This document shows, in pieces, positions 34,743 to 43,191 of a stretch of DNA of 64,000 bases. The stretch's first letter is position 1. Each line of letters begins with the position of its first letter. The DNA is from Sphingobium sp. DEHP117 (GTDB lineage: Bacteria > Pseudomonadota > Alphaproteobacteria > Sphingomonadales > Sphingomonadaceae). The notes under the pieces are model-generated. The model did no database searches. It was not told where the DNA came from and worked only from the letters and a program-made list of their open reading frames with translations. The position numbers and the translations under genes were made by a program. The DNA is taken from contig NZ_JAPFBJ010000002.1 of NCBI RefSeq assembly GCF_030867385.1, positions 225,001 through 289,000 of the forward strand. The letters run 5' to 3'.

Positions 34743-36515
34743 TTAAAGCGGCCAGACCCAGAGAATGAGCGGTGTCCCGACGACCACAACCAGCAGCGAC
34801 AATGGCGCGCCCAGCCGGGCATAGTCGCCGAACCTGTAACCACCCGGCCCGAAGACAAGCGTGTTACACTGATGCCCGATCGGCGTCAGGAAATCGCAGC
34901 CCGCGCCTACTGCAGTCGCAATGAGAAACGCCTCGGGTCGATAGCCCAGCTCCCCGGCAAACACGGCGGCAATGGGCGCCATCACCAGCACCGTCGCCGC
35001 ATTATTGAGAAAGGGCGTCACCGCCATGGCGACAACGAGGATCAGCGCCACCGCGCCCCACGAGGGAAGCTGCGCCGCCAGATGCGCGAGCCCGGTCGCG
35101 ATCACGTCTGACGCGCCGGTGGTCTGGAGCGAGGCGCTGACCGGGATCAGCGCGGCAAGCATGATGAGGATCGGCCACTCCACCGCTTCATAGGCGTCTG
35201 CAACCGGCAACGAGCCGGTGATTATGACGAGACCGGCGGCGGCAAAAAATGCGACCGCGACCGGCACCGCCCCCGTTGCGGTGGCCAGCATGGCGGCAGC
35301 CAGAATCGCGACCGGGAGCCATCCTTTCCGCGCATTGCCCAGGCGGATCGATCGTTCCGCCAGCGGCAATGCTCCCAGTTGCCGCAGCCGCTGTGGCATA
35401 AGATCGAGGGGCCCTTGCAGGACGATGACGTCTCCCGCCTGCAAAACGATCTGGCCCGGCTTGTTGGTCAGATTCTCCCCGGCCCGCGAAACCGCTATCA
35501 GGTTGATGCCGAGGCGATCGCGCAGGAGGAGCCGCCCGGCCGTGCGGCCGATCAGCGCGGACTGGGTAGTGACTACTGCCTCGATCACGCCGATCGCCCC
35601 GCCCGAATCATCCCCTGCCTTTGGATTGTCGCTGCCCGCTAGAGCCAGCTGATCGGCTGCCATTACGCGCTCAAGCTCGTCTGGTTCGCCGCTCAGGATC
35701 AGGACGTCCCCTTCTCGCAAGGGGGCATGGTCGTCAGGAGGCTGCTGGGCTTCTGCGCGCAAAACGCTGGTGACCGCCACCAGACCGCCATGGCGTTCCA
35801 GAAACCGGGCCACGCTGTTCCCGCATGCCGGGGAGGTCGCAGAGACCGTGGCTTGCGTCGTGTAGCTCGAGATGTTGAGCGCTTCACCCATTGTTGGAGC
35901 AGCGCGTCTCTCTCGGGGGAGCAGCCTGTAGGCGAAGCGCAGAAAGACCAGCCCTACCAGCAACAAGCCCAGCCCGGTTGGCAGATAATCGAACATGCCG
36001 AATGGCTGCCCCGTCATTTCCTCTCGTACCCGGCTTACGATGATGTTCGGCGCGGTGCCGATGAGCGTCATCAACCCGCCCAGCAACGAGGCGAATGCCA
36101 TCGGCATCAGGAACACAGAGGGGCTGGTGTCCTTCTTGCGCGCGATCTGTACCGCTGCCGGCATCAGCATCGCCAGCGCGCCGACATTCTTGATCAGCGC
36201 CGAGGCGAAACCGACGGAGGCCGTGAGCACCAGAAGCTGAGACCGCACGCGATGCACCCGACCCGTTACCCACGCCACCGCCGTGTCGATCAACCCCGAG
36301 CGCTGGATAGCGGCCGACATGACGAGCGCGGACCCGACGATGATCACGATATCGTCCGAAAAGCCGGTAAAGGCCTCCTCGGGCTTTACGATGCCAAGCG
36401 CCAGCGCAACCAGCAGCGCGATGATGGCGGTGACATCATAGCGGAATCTGCCCCACAGGAAGAGCGCCATCATGCCTGCGAGCGTGGCCACGGAAAGCCA
36501 TTGCGGCAGCGTCAT
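34743..36515 (-). CDS. SLC13/DASS-family transporter with paired TrkA-C domains
   Basis: A 590-residue permease with about 11 membrane segments split by a cytoplasmic insert (about 200-385) that carries two RCK_C/TrkA-C domains; 'GINLIAVSRAGENLTNKPGQ' and 'GDVIVLQG' mark the second. Family relatives move sulfate, phosphate, silicate or dicarboxylates, usually with sodium; 'FLNNAATVLVMAPIA' is the second substrate motif. The gene overlaps the DUF202 gene by 4 bases (ATGA) and lies downstream of the pst genes in the same direction, so phosphate or another oxyanion is a reasonable but unproved substrate. Confidence 0.85.
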   Translation of the reverse strand: MTLPQWLSVATLAGMMALFLWGRFRYDVTAIIALLVALALGIVKPEEAFTGFSDDIVIIVGSALVMSAAIQRSGLIDTAVAWVTGRVHRVRSQLLVLTASVGFASALIKNVGALAMLMPAAVQIARKKDTSPSVFLMPMAFASLLGGLMTLIGTAPNIIVSRVREEMTGQPFGMFDYLPTGLGLLLVGLVFLRFAYRLLPRERRAAPTMGEALNISSYTTQATVSATSPACGNSVARFLERHGGLVAVTSVLRAEAQQPPDDHAPLREGDVLILSGEPDELERVMAADQLALAGSDNPKAGDDSGGAIGVIEAVVTTQSALIGRTAGRLLLRDRLGINLIAVSRAGENLTNKPGQIVLQAGDVIVLQGPLDLMPQRLRQLGALPLAERSIRLGNARKGWLPVAILAAAMLATATGAVPVAVAFFAAAGLVIITGSLPVADAYEAVEWPILIMLAALIPVSASLQTTGASDVIATGLAHLAAQLPSWGAVALILVVAMAVTPFLNNAATVLVMAPIAAVFAGELGYRPEAFLIATAVGAGCDFLTPIGHQCNTLVFGPGGYRFGDYARLGAPLSLLVVVVGTPLILWVWPL

Positions 36516-36946
36516 TTCAGCCACATGCCGACGAGCGCGGCAAGGCTCACGAGCAGCAGGAAACCGTTGACTAAAACAAAAGCCCATTCGGGCAAGCGTT
36601 TCGCATCCGGCCTTGGAGGCGAGACGCGCAGCATCTGTCGCCATACGCCTGCGACAAAGCAGAAGCCCGCAAATATCACCAATACGGTCCCGGTTGCCTG
36701 GGCCATCCAGTTTGGAACCATGCCCTGCAACAGCGCCGTGGCGCCGATGCCGGAGGCGAGGGCCGCAAGCCCGGTGCGTACCCAGGCGGCATAAGTGCGC
36801 TCGGCGGCGAGCACGGTGCGATCCGCAGCCAGCTCGGTGCGACGGTCCGCACTGTCCTGCTGTTGATTTGCGCTTTGCTCCAGCCGGTTGGCGCTCTTGG
36901 CTAACCTCGACTGCGCCTGTTCTGCCCGCGTCCGCTCACCTTCCAT
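36512..36946 (-). CDS. DUF202 (YidH-type) membrane protein
   Basis: A 144-residue protein. A charged helical N-terminus (about 1-45, rich in Arg, Glu and Gln, perhaps a coiled coil) precedes 'LAADRTVLAAERTYAAWVRT', the DUF202 signature, and three membrane segments. Its function is unknown. The ATGA overlap with the SLC13 permease suggests that it is an accessory or regulator of that transporter. A 61-base gap separates it from pstA upstream, so co-transcription with the pst genes is possible. Confidence 0.85.
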   Translation of the reverse strand: MEGERTRAEQAQSRLAKSANRLEQSANQQQDSADRRTELAADRTVLAAERTYAAWVRTGLAALASGIGATALLQGMVPNWMAQATGTVLVIFAGFCFVAGVWRQMLRVSPPRPDAKRLPEWAFVLVNGFLLLVSLAALVGMWLK

Positions 36947-37007
36947 GACATCAGAACGCGGACGAGGCGTGTTTGTGCCGTCGCTAATTGCCTCGCAAGC
37001 AACGTCA

Positions 37008-37931
37008 TCACCAGCGCTTCTCGAACCTGTTGCGTAGGTAGATGGCGGCTCCGTTCATGATCAGAAGGAACGCGAGCAGGACGATGATGGCGGCAGAGGT
37101 CTTTTCGACGAACGCGGTGTCGATCTCGTCCGACCAGAGGAATATCTGAACCGGGAGCACCGTCGCCGGCTCCGTTATGCCGGACGGCGGCGTGGGGATG
37201 AAGGCGCGCATGCCGATCATCAGCAACGGCGCAGTCTCACCCAGCGCGCGGGCCATGCCAATGATGGCGCCGGTGAGGATGCCGGGCATGGCGAGCGGCA
37301 GGACGTGGTGGAACACGACCTGAACCTTGGACGCGCCTATCCCCAGCGCCGCCTCGCGGATCGAGGGCGGTACGGCGGTGATCGCGTTGCGCCCTGCGAT
37401 CACGATCACCGGCATGGTCATGAGCGCCAGCGTCATGCCGCCGACAAGCGGCGCGGAGCGCGGCAGATGCAGGAAGTTGAGAAAAATCGCGAGGCCAAGC
37501 AGGCCGAAAATGATCGACGGCACGGCGGCCAGATTGTTGATTGAGACTTCGATGATCGCGGTCCAGCGGTTTCTGGGCGCATATTCCTCCAGATAGACGG
37601 CGGTCATCACGCCGATGGGGATACTCAACGCCGCCGTAACCGCCATGGTGAGCAGCGATCCCTTGAGCGCGCCCCAGATGCCGACCTGGGCTGGGTCTGT
37701 CGCGTCCGAGGCGGTGAGGAACGTCCAGCTAAGACCATGAATACCGCCAGCCAGCATCACCCAGAGAAGCAGGCCGAGAAATCCCACAGCCAGCACCATG
37801 GCGAGCAGACCCACGCCTGAAAACAGCCGCTCAAACAGATAGCGCTTGCGGATGCGCCGGCGCATGGCCGCGGTCGACCAGTCCGTCGGCTGGCGTACTG
37901 TGTCAGCCACTATCTCGGAAATCTTATTCAT
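37008..37931 (-). CDS. pstA: Phosphate ABC transporter permease PstA
   Basis: A 307-residue inner-membrane protein with six membrane segments. The ABC-permease 'EAA' loop is seen in 'SIREAALGIGASKVQVVFHH', and 'INNLAAVPSIIFGLLGLAIF' is typical of PstA. With PstC it forms the channel of the high-affinity phosphate importer. It overlaps pstC by 8 bases. The expected next genes, pstB (ATPase) and phoU, are absent: a DUF202 gene follows after 76 non-coding bases at most. Confidence 0.95.
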   Translation of the reverse strand: MNKISEIVADTVRQPTDWSTAAMRRRIRKRYLFERLFSGVGLLAMVLAVGFLGLLLWVMLAGGIHGLSWTFLTASDATDPAQVGIWGALKGSLLTMAVTAALSIPIGVMTAVYLEEYAPRNRWTAIIEVSINNLAAVPSIIFGLLGLAIFLNFLHLPRSAPLVGGMTLALMTMPVIVIAGRNAITAVPPSIREAALGIGASKVQVVFHHVLPLAMPGILTGAIIGMARALGETAPLLMIGMRAFIPTPPSGITEPATVLPVQIFLWSDEIDTAFVEKTSAAIIVLLAFLLIMNGAAIYLRNRFEKRW

Positions 37932-39300
37932 ATGCCTCGCGATAGCGTTTGACGATGGTCACAGCGATGACGTTGAGCAGCAGCGTGATGACGAACAGCA
38001 CGAGGCCAAGGGCGAAGGCCGAAAGGGTCTTGGCACTCTCGAACTCCTGATCGCCGGTGAGCAGCTGGACGATCTGCGCCGTGACCGTGGTCACGCTGGC
38101 AAAGGGGTTGGCGGTGAGGTTGGCGGCCATGCCTGCCGCCATAACGACGATCATCGTTTCGCCGATGGCGCGGCTTACGGCGAGAAGAACACCGCCCACG
38201 ATGCCCGGCAGCGCGGCAGGGACCAGCACCTTAAGGATCGTCTCCGCCTTGGTAGAACCAAGCGCCAGCGCACCATCGCGCATGGCGCTCGGCACAGCGG
38301 CGATGCTGTCGTCGGACATGGAGGAGATGAGCGGAATGATCATCACGCCCATCACTATCCCGGCGGCAAGCGCGCTTTCCGACGTTGGGCTGTCCATCCC
38401 GACGGCGACCGCAAGGTCACGCACCAGCGGCCCCAGTGTCAGCGCCGCGAAATAGCCGTAAACGACCGTGGGGATACCGGCGAGGATCTCCAGCAAGGGC
38501 TTGAGCCATGAGCGAAGCCTGGGTGCGGCATATTGGGTGAGGTAAATGGCGCACATCACGCCGATCGGCGTCGCGACGGCCATCGCGATGATCGCCCCGA
38601 CGAAGATCGTGCCCCAAAAGAGCGGCACGGCGCCGAAACCGTTCGGCTCACCCGGCACGAGCGTCTCGGTGGGCGACCAGTGCGTGCCGAAGAGGAATTC
38701 CTGCACCGGTACCAGTTCAAAGAAGCGACCCGTTTCAAACAGCAGCGAGACGACGATGCCGAATGTCACCACCAGCGCCATCAACGAGGCGACGACAAGG
38801 CTGCTGACGACCACCTGCTCCACCTTGTGGCGGGCGCGAAAGTCGGGCTTGATCCGAAAATAGCCGAAAATGAACCCGGCAACCACGAGTGCGGCGGCGA
38901 TCCCCAGCCCCAGAATAGTGTAGGTGTGGATGGCATCGCCAATGGGCTTTGCCAGTTGCTGCGCCATCGGGTTGAACGCGGCCTCCAGCGTGCCGTCTGC
39001 CAGACCCATCGCCTCGGAAATCAGGGCGTCGCGGTCCATAGCCGTCGTCGGCAGATTTTTCGCTGCCGGGTGGGAAAGCAGCGCGTGCATGACCAGCCGA
39101 TCGGAAAAGAATGGCCAGATGAACAGGAAGAGCGCAGCAGGAGCAACGGTCCACAAAGCGAGGTAGCTGGCATGCTGCGAGGGGAGCGAATGGCCGCGCC
39201 GGTTTGCCCTTGCGAACATGGTGCGCGCGCGGTCGCGGCCCAAAATCCATGCCGCCATCCCGAGCGAAGCAATGACGAGGAACATGTTGAAGAGCGTCAC
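37924..39300 (-). CDS. pstC: Phosphate ABC transporter permease PstC
   Basis: A 458-residue permease. The last 300 residues hold the transport domain: 'ILAGIPTVVYGYFAALTLGP' and the EAA loop 'AMRDGALALGSTKAETILKV'. The N-terminal 160 residues form an extra membrane-plus-periplasmic region, common in alphaproteobacterial PstC. I chose GTG at 39300 because AAAGG lies six bases upstream. ATGs at 39321 and 39285 are in frame, but the first directly abuts a hairpin and neither has a good ribosome site. It overlaps pstA by 8 bases. Confidence 0.93.
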   Translation of the reverse strand: MTLFNMFLVIASLGMAAWILGRDRARTMFARANRRGHSLPSQHASYLALWTVAPAALFLFIWPFFSDRLVMHALLSHPAAKNLPTTAMDRDALISEAMGLADGTLEAAFNPMAQQLAKPIGDAIHTYTILGLGIAAALVVAGFIFGYFRIKPDFRARHKVEQVVVSSLVVASLMALVVTFGIVVSLLFETGRFFELVPVQEFLFGTHWSPTETLVPGEPNGFGAVPLFWGTIFVGAIIAMAVATPIGVMCAIYLTQYAAPRLRSWLKPLLEILAGIPTVVYGYFAALTLGPLVRDLAVAVGMDSPTSESALAAGIVMGVMIIPLISSMSDDSIAAVPSAMRDGALALGSTKAETILKVLVPAALPGIVGGVLLAVSRAIGETMIVVMAAGMAANLTANPFASVTTVTAQIVQLLTGDQEFESAKTLSAFALGLVLFVITLLLNVIAVTIVKRYREAYE

Positions 39301-39321
39301 AGCCGGCCTTTCGCAGGACAT

Positions 39322-39357
39322 GAAGATGCCCGCCCGCACACGCGAACGGGCATCTTC
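39322..39357 (-). promoter_or_regulatory. Hairpin between the porin gene and pstC
   Basis: An 11-bp perfect stem (gaagatgcccg/cgggcatcttc, 39322-39332 and 39347-39357) lies 7 bases after the porin stop codon and 22 bases before the preferred pstC start. Without a T-run, it more probably slows read-through or protects the upstream pstS-porin mRNA than ends it fully. Confidence 0.6.
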
Positions 39358-39364
39358 GACACGA

Positions 39365-40933
39365 TCAGAAGTCGAACTGGGCGCGCAGGGCCACAGCGTC
39401 AGTCGAATAGCTGCGCTTGTTCACCGGATCGGTGGAGGTTGGCTTCACAGAAGCCGCCTTGGGGCCGCCCTCCACTTCCGTGTGGATGTAGTTCAGCAGG
39501 AAGCGAACATAATCCGTCGGGATCCAGGTCAGGCCCAGCAGATAGCCGGTCTGGCTGCCGCCACGGGAAAGGCTGCTGGAGGCGGTCGCAACACCCGTGG
39601 TGAAGTTGTTGCTGAAGCCGTTTTGCAGCTTTTTGTCGTTGAGGTCGAGATAATCCACCCGGCCGATGATCTGGAACGCGCCCATGCCGCCCTTGTCGAC
39701 CGGGTGGAGAACCTTGGTGCGATCCCATGTGCCGTTCTTGTAGCCGCGAGTTTCGCCGGTGAGGAAATAGCCCACCTCGAAATGGCCGCCCCAGAAGCTG
39801 GGGTTGCCACTGGCGACAAGTTGCGTGTTGGTGGCGAACTGATCGCGCGAGACCAGCCTGTCCCCCGCGTCATAGGAGCGGACCTTGACCATCTGTGCCT
39901 CGCCGCCGAGATGCAGTGACTTGAAAACGCCATAAGCCTCGATGCCGAAGATATCGTCACCCTTGGCGGCGAAGCTGCCGGTGTCGACAAACCTCTGGCT
40001 GGTCGTCTGGAGGAACGGGCGGGCACGATACTGGACTAGCTGGCCGTTGGAAGGCGAGCCGGAGCCAGACGTCAGCGCTGTCGCGCCGTTATTCTCCTGG
40101 AACTGGCGATGCTGGAAGTTCAGACCCAGATGCACGAAGCCGGGGCCGACATAGGGCGTGTAGGTGGCCCGGGCGGCCGCGATCCAGCCCTTGTTGTCGA
40201 GCGAGGCGTCGATCGAGTGCGCCGCGAACAGGCCCCCATCGATACGGAACAGATTGTCCTTGCTCTTGTATCCGACCCCGAGGCCAAGACGGCGGGTGTT
40301 GCCGAACGCATCGTTGACCTGCGCGCGCTCTATGAAGGACGACCAGCGCGAGCTGGTGATCTGCTCCATGCCGTCCAGCGACTCGAAGTTGCCAAGCGTC
40401 AGTGTGATCGGGCCCTTTTTGGGATTCCAGGTGAGCACGACATCGCCGAAACCGACAGAGGAGTTGGCGAAGTCCATTTCCGCCTTGTAACCGAACTCGC
40501 CGGGCAGCGTCCCCTCAACGCCCAATCGCACGCGGCGAACGCGGGTGTTGAAACCATAGTCACGCGGGTTCTGGAAATCCGGCGTGCCCATATACGCCGT
40601 GTCCATCATAAAGCGGCCACGCACCTTCCAGGTGAAGCCGTCGCCATCCGAAAACTGGGGGGCACCTTTCCATGCGGGAGCAGCCTTGGCCTGCGCCTTC
40701 TTCAGGTCATCAACCTGAGCCTGAAGTGCCTGGAGCTGTGCCTGTAGAAGAGACATCTGCGCCTCGGCAGCAGAGAGGTTCGCTTCAGCATCGGAAACCT
40801 TCTGCAAAGATGGATCGTCGGGCGATGGCGCATCCGCAGGCGGTTCGGCGTCCTTTGCCTGGGCAAAAGCGGTGATCGGCATCGCAAGCACAGCGGATGC
40901 CAGCAATATAGTCTTGTACAGGGACCGGTTCAT
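39365..40933 (-). CDS. OprP/OprO-type phosphate-selective porin
   Basis: A 522-residue outer-membrane protein with a signal peptide (cleavage near 'AFAQA', residue 25), a coiled-coil stalk at about 45-80 ('AEAQMSLLQAQLQALQAQVD') and a beta-barrel starting 'FTWKVRGRFMMDTAYMG' and ending 'DAVALRAQFDF'. The stalk-plus-barrel form and 'RRVRLGVEGTLPGEFGYKAE' fit the phosphate/pyrophosphate porins. It lies between pstS and pstC in one operon, which supports phosphate as the solute. Codons are biased as in strongly expressed genes. Confidence 0.92.
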   Translation of the reverse strand: MNRSLYKTILLASAVLAMPITAFAQAKDAEPPADAPSPDDPSLQKVSDAEANLSAAEAQMSLLQAQLQALQAQVDDLKKAQAKAAPAWKGAPQFSDGDGFTWKVRGRFMMDTAYMGTPDFQNPRDYGFNTRVRRVRLGVEGTLPGEFGYKAEMDFANSSVGFGDVVLTWNPKKGPITLTLGNFESLDGMEQITSSRWSSFIERAQVNDAFGNTRRLGLGVGYKSKDNLFRIDGGLFAAHSIDASLDNKGWIAAARATYTPYVGPGFVHLGLNFQHRQFQENNGATALTSGSGSPSNGQLVQYRARPFLQTTSQRFVDTGSFAAKGDDIFGIEAYGVFKSLHLGGEAQMVKVRSYDAGDRLVSRDQFATNTQLVASGNPSFWGGHFEVGYFLTGETRGYKNGTWDRTKVLHPVDKGGMGAFQIIGRVDYLDLNDKKLQNGFSNNFTTGVATASSSLSRGGSQTGYLLGLTWIPTDYVRFLLNYIHTEVEGGPKAASVKPTSTDPVNKRSYSTDAVALRAQFDF

Positions 40934-40999
40934 GGTCTTCCCCCTTCTGATGATGTGAGGCTGCCCACGCGCCTATGGCCGGGCAGTCGATTTGTTGGA

Positions 41000-42040
41000 T
41001 TATTTCAGCGTTGCGCCGGTCATGGGCGTCATGGACGTGGCGACACGCGCGACATGGCTGCGGGTGGCGTCCGGCGAAGCCACCAGACCAAGCGACATCA
41101 GATAGCCCTTGGGACCGTAGGTTCCTTCTTTTACATATTCGGCCACAAACTGGCGAATACCCGGAATGGCGTTGAGGTGCGCGTTCTTGACATAGATATA
41201 CATCGCGCGGGCACCGGGATATTTGAAGCCGGAGATATTAGGATAGGTCGGGGCAACCCCATTGATGGAAACGCCCTCCAGCTTGCTCAGATTTTCTTCC
41301 AGATAGCTGTAACCAAACAAGCCTTGAGCATTGGGATCGCTCGCCAGCTTCTGGACGATCAGATTGTCGTTCTCGCCCGCATTGATGTAGGGCCCATCCT
41401 CGCGGACACCCATGCAGACTTTCTTATACTGGGCCTCGTTGCTCTTCTTCAGTGCCGCCATGGACGGGTTGGTGTTGCAGCCCACTTCCATGAGGAGTTC
41501 TTCAACAGAGCTGCGCGTGCCGCTGGTCGAGGGCGGCCCATAAACGCGGATTGGTACCGCCGGAAGGCTGGGATTTACTTCTTTCCATGTCTTGGCCTTG
41601 TTCGGCTTGCCGAACGGAGTGGCGGCGATCGCCATATATATGTCCTTGAGCGTCACATTGCTCAGCGCACCGCCCTTGGCCTGTGCCAATGCCAGACCAT
41701 CGAGGCCAATCTGGATTTCGGTGATTTGCGTCACGCCAGCGGCCTGACACGACTTGAATTCCGACGCCTTCATACGACGCGACGCGTTCAGAATGTCGGG
41801 ATGCTGCGCGCCCACACCCGCACAGAACAGCTTCGCACCAGCGCCCGTGCCCGTCGACTCAACGATCGGCGCGGGTACATTGCGATTTGCGGCTGCAAAT
41901 TTCTCGGAAACTGCCTTGGTAAAGGGATATACCGTCGATGAACCGACTATGCGGATATTGCGGCGCATCTGCGCCTCGGCGGGAACAGCCGTGACTGCCA
42001 CCGCCGCCAGAGTCAGCATCATGTGTGTCTTGAATTTCAT
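41000..42040 (-). CDS. pstS: Phosphate ABC transporter substrate-binding protein
   Basis: A 346-residue periplasmic protein with a signal peptide ('LTLAAVAVTAVPAEAQ'). The phosphate-cradle motifs are 'RIVGSSTVYPFTKAVSEKF', 'ESTGTGAGAKLFCAG', 'NASRRMKASEF' and 'YGPPSTSGTRSSVEE'. It starts the leftward phosphate operon and is preceded by two Pho-box-like sites at 42094-42144. The ATG at 42040 was preferred over one at 42073 because it begins directly with the signal peptide. Confidence 0.95.
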   Translation of the reverse strand: MKFKTHMMLTLAAVAVTAVPAEAQMRRNIRIVGSSTVYPFTKAVSEKFAAANRNVPAPIVESTGTGAGAKLFCAGVGAQHPDILNASRRMKASEFKSCQAAGVTQITEIQIGLDGLALAQAKGGALSNVTLKDIYMAIAATPFGKPNKAKTWKEVNPSLPAVPIRVYGPPSTSGTRSSVEELLMEVGCNTNPSMAALKKSNEAQYKKVCMGVREDGPYINAGENDNLIVQKLASDPNAQGLFGYSYLEENLSKLEGVSINGVAPTYPNISGFKYPGARAMYIYVKNAHLNAIPGIRQFVAEYVKEGTYGPKGYLMSLGLVASPDATRSHVARVATSMTPMTGATLK

Positions 42041-42093
42041 ATCGCACCCGATCTTGCGTGGGCGCTCCCCCAATGGAAGCGTACGCAGGCCGA

Positions 42094-42111
42094 TAGTCAG
42101 CTATTGTTACG
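42094..42111 (-). promoter_or_regulatory. Pho-box-like site, proximal
   Basis: On the minus strand the site reads cgtaaca-atag-ctgacta, two 7-mers separated by 4 bases, the geometry of a PhoB dimer site. It lies 54 bases before the pstS start. The second 7-mer is the weaker match. Confidence 0.55.
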
Positions 42112-42126
42112 GGGAGGCGTCGTTTA

Positions 42127-42144
42127 TGTGACGATAGTGTTACG
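42127..42144 (-). promoter_or_regulatory. Pho-box-like site, distal
   Basis: On the minus strand it reads cgtaaca-ctat-cgtcaca, a clear 7-4-7 direct repeat. It is 33 bp (three helical turns) upstream of the proximal site, so PhoB could bind both on one DNA face. Confidence 0.65.
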
Positions 42145-42262
42145 GCGAGGTGATGACATCGCGATGTCCGATTTTTGCTAATGCCGAGTGCACAACTGCT
42201 GTGGCTGAATCGGCGAACTATCGAATGGGAAATTGACCGCGAGGGGGAAGCGCCCACAATGT

Positions 42263-42973
42263 TCAGAACGGGATTTCCTTACCCTCAAAGTCGAACAGAC
42301 CACCGCTGTCGGAGGGTTTCAGTTCTTCGATGACATCGAGAAGTTGCAGGGCGGCTCGTTCGGGATCGAACAGCCGCCCAGGCTGCACGTTCCGCTGGAA
42401 AGGGCGGGACAGCGCAGTGTCCACCGTGCCGGGATGAAGCGCAACGATGATCGCCCGCGCATTGCTGCGGCTCTGCTCAATCGCCAGATTTCGCACAAGC
42501 ATGTTCAACGCTGCCTTCGATGCGCGATAGCCGTGCCATCCGCCGAGGCGGTTGTCGGCGATCGAACCGACCCGTGCCGATAGCGCGGCAAAGACCGTCC
42601 TCTGGTTCTTCGGCATGATCGGCAGGAAATGCTTGGCCACAAGCGCCGGACCGATAGCGTTTACCGCATAGACTTTTGCCAGCCAGCCTGGATCAAGATC
42701 CCGCAGCGCTTTTTCAGGACCCAGGCTTCCCGCATGGAGCAAACCGGTCGCGACGATCACCAATGTCGGGGGCGGACCTTTGGCGACATGCGCTGCGGCC
42801 GCAGCGATACTGGCCTCATCCTCCAGATCGAGATGGTGCGGTCCAGTCCGCGAACGCGCGAACCCATGCACGACGTCGAACCCGCCTTCGTCGATCAGGG
42901 CCGCCTCGAAAGCTGCCCCGATGCCGCCGGATGCGCCGATAATGACAGCTGCACCGTTATCTGATCTTTTCAC
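42263..42973 (-). CDS. SDR-family NAD(P)-dependent oxidoreductase
   Basis: A 236-residue short-chain dehydrogenase. The cofactor loop 'IIGASGGIGAAFE' is at 11-23; catalytic residues are Ser132 and the pair Tyr149/Lys153 in 'WHGYRASKAAL'. The absence of a long C-terminal substrate loop and the 'HPGTVDTALSRPF' segment fit the CsgA-like subgroup. The start appears to be GTG at 42973 with a GGAAGA site. The substrate is unknown and the neighbours do not help. Confidence 0.87.
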   Translation of the reverse strand: MKRSDNGAAVIIGASGGIGAAFEAALIDEGGFDVVHGFARSRTGPHHLDLEDEASIAAAAAHVAKGPPPTLVIVATGLLHAGSLGPEKALRDLDPGWLAKVYAVNAIGPALVAKHFLPIMPKNQRTVFAALSARVGSIADNRLGGWHGYRASKAALNMLVRNLAIEQSRSNARAIIVALHPGTVDTALSRPFQRNVQPGRLFDPERAALQLLDVIEELKPSDSGGLFDFEGKEIPF

Positions 42974-43027
42974 GGCTGCGTGTCTTCCATGAGGTTCGAC
43001 CGGGCGTTCCCTGACAAGGCTTTGCCG

Positions 43028-43191
43028 CTGGTGGGGTGGATTTGAAATTCGTTACATAATGGAGCGAGAGCAGAATGAATTTCAAATCCTTAAACCCCAC
43101 TAGAATCAATAGCTGCTAGTGACCCTTTTGAATCTGAACTCCGCTCTGCACCATCCAGATAATGTGGCGGACTTCAGATTCCGGTCACTAG
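43028..43191. repeat. 164-bp double-palindrome repeat, copy 2
   Basis: Same architecture as the element at 25519-25682: palindromes 43028-43103 and 43116-43191 with a 12-nt linker, 11 differences in 164 positions. The terminal ctag at 43188-43191 overlaps the DUF3999 gene, whose TAG stop codon (43188-43190, minus strand) is part of the repeat. Confidence 0.85.
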
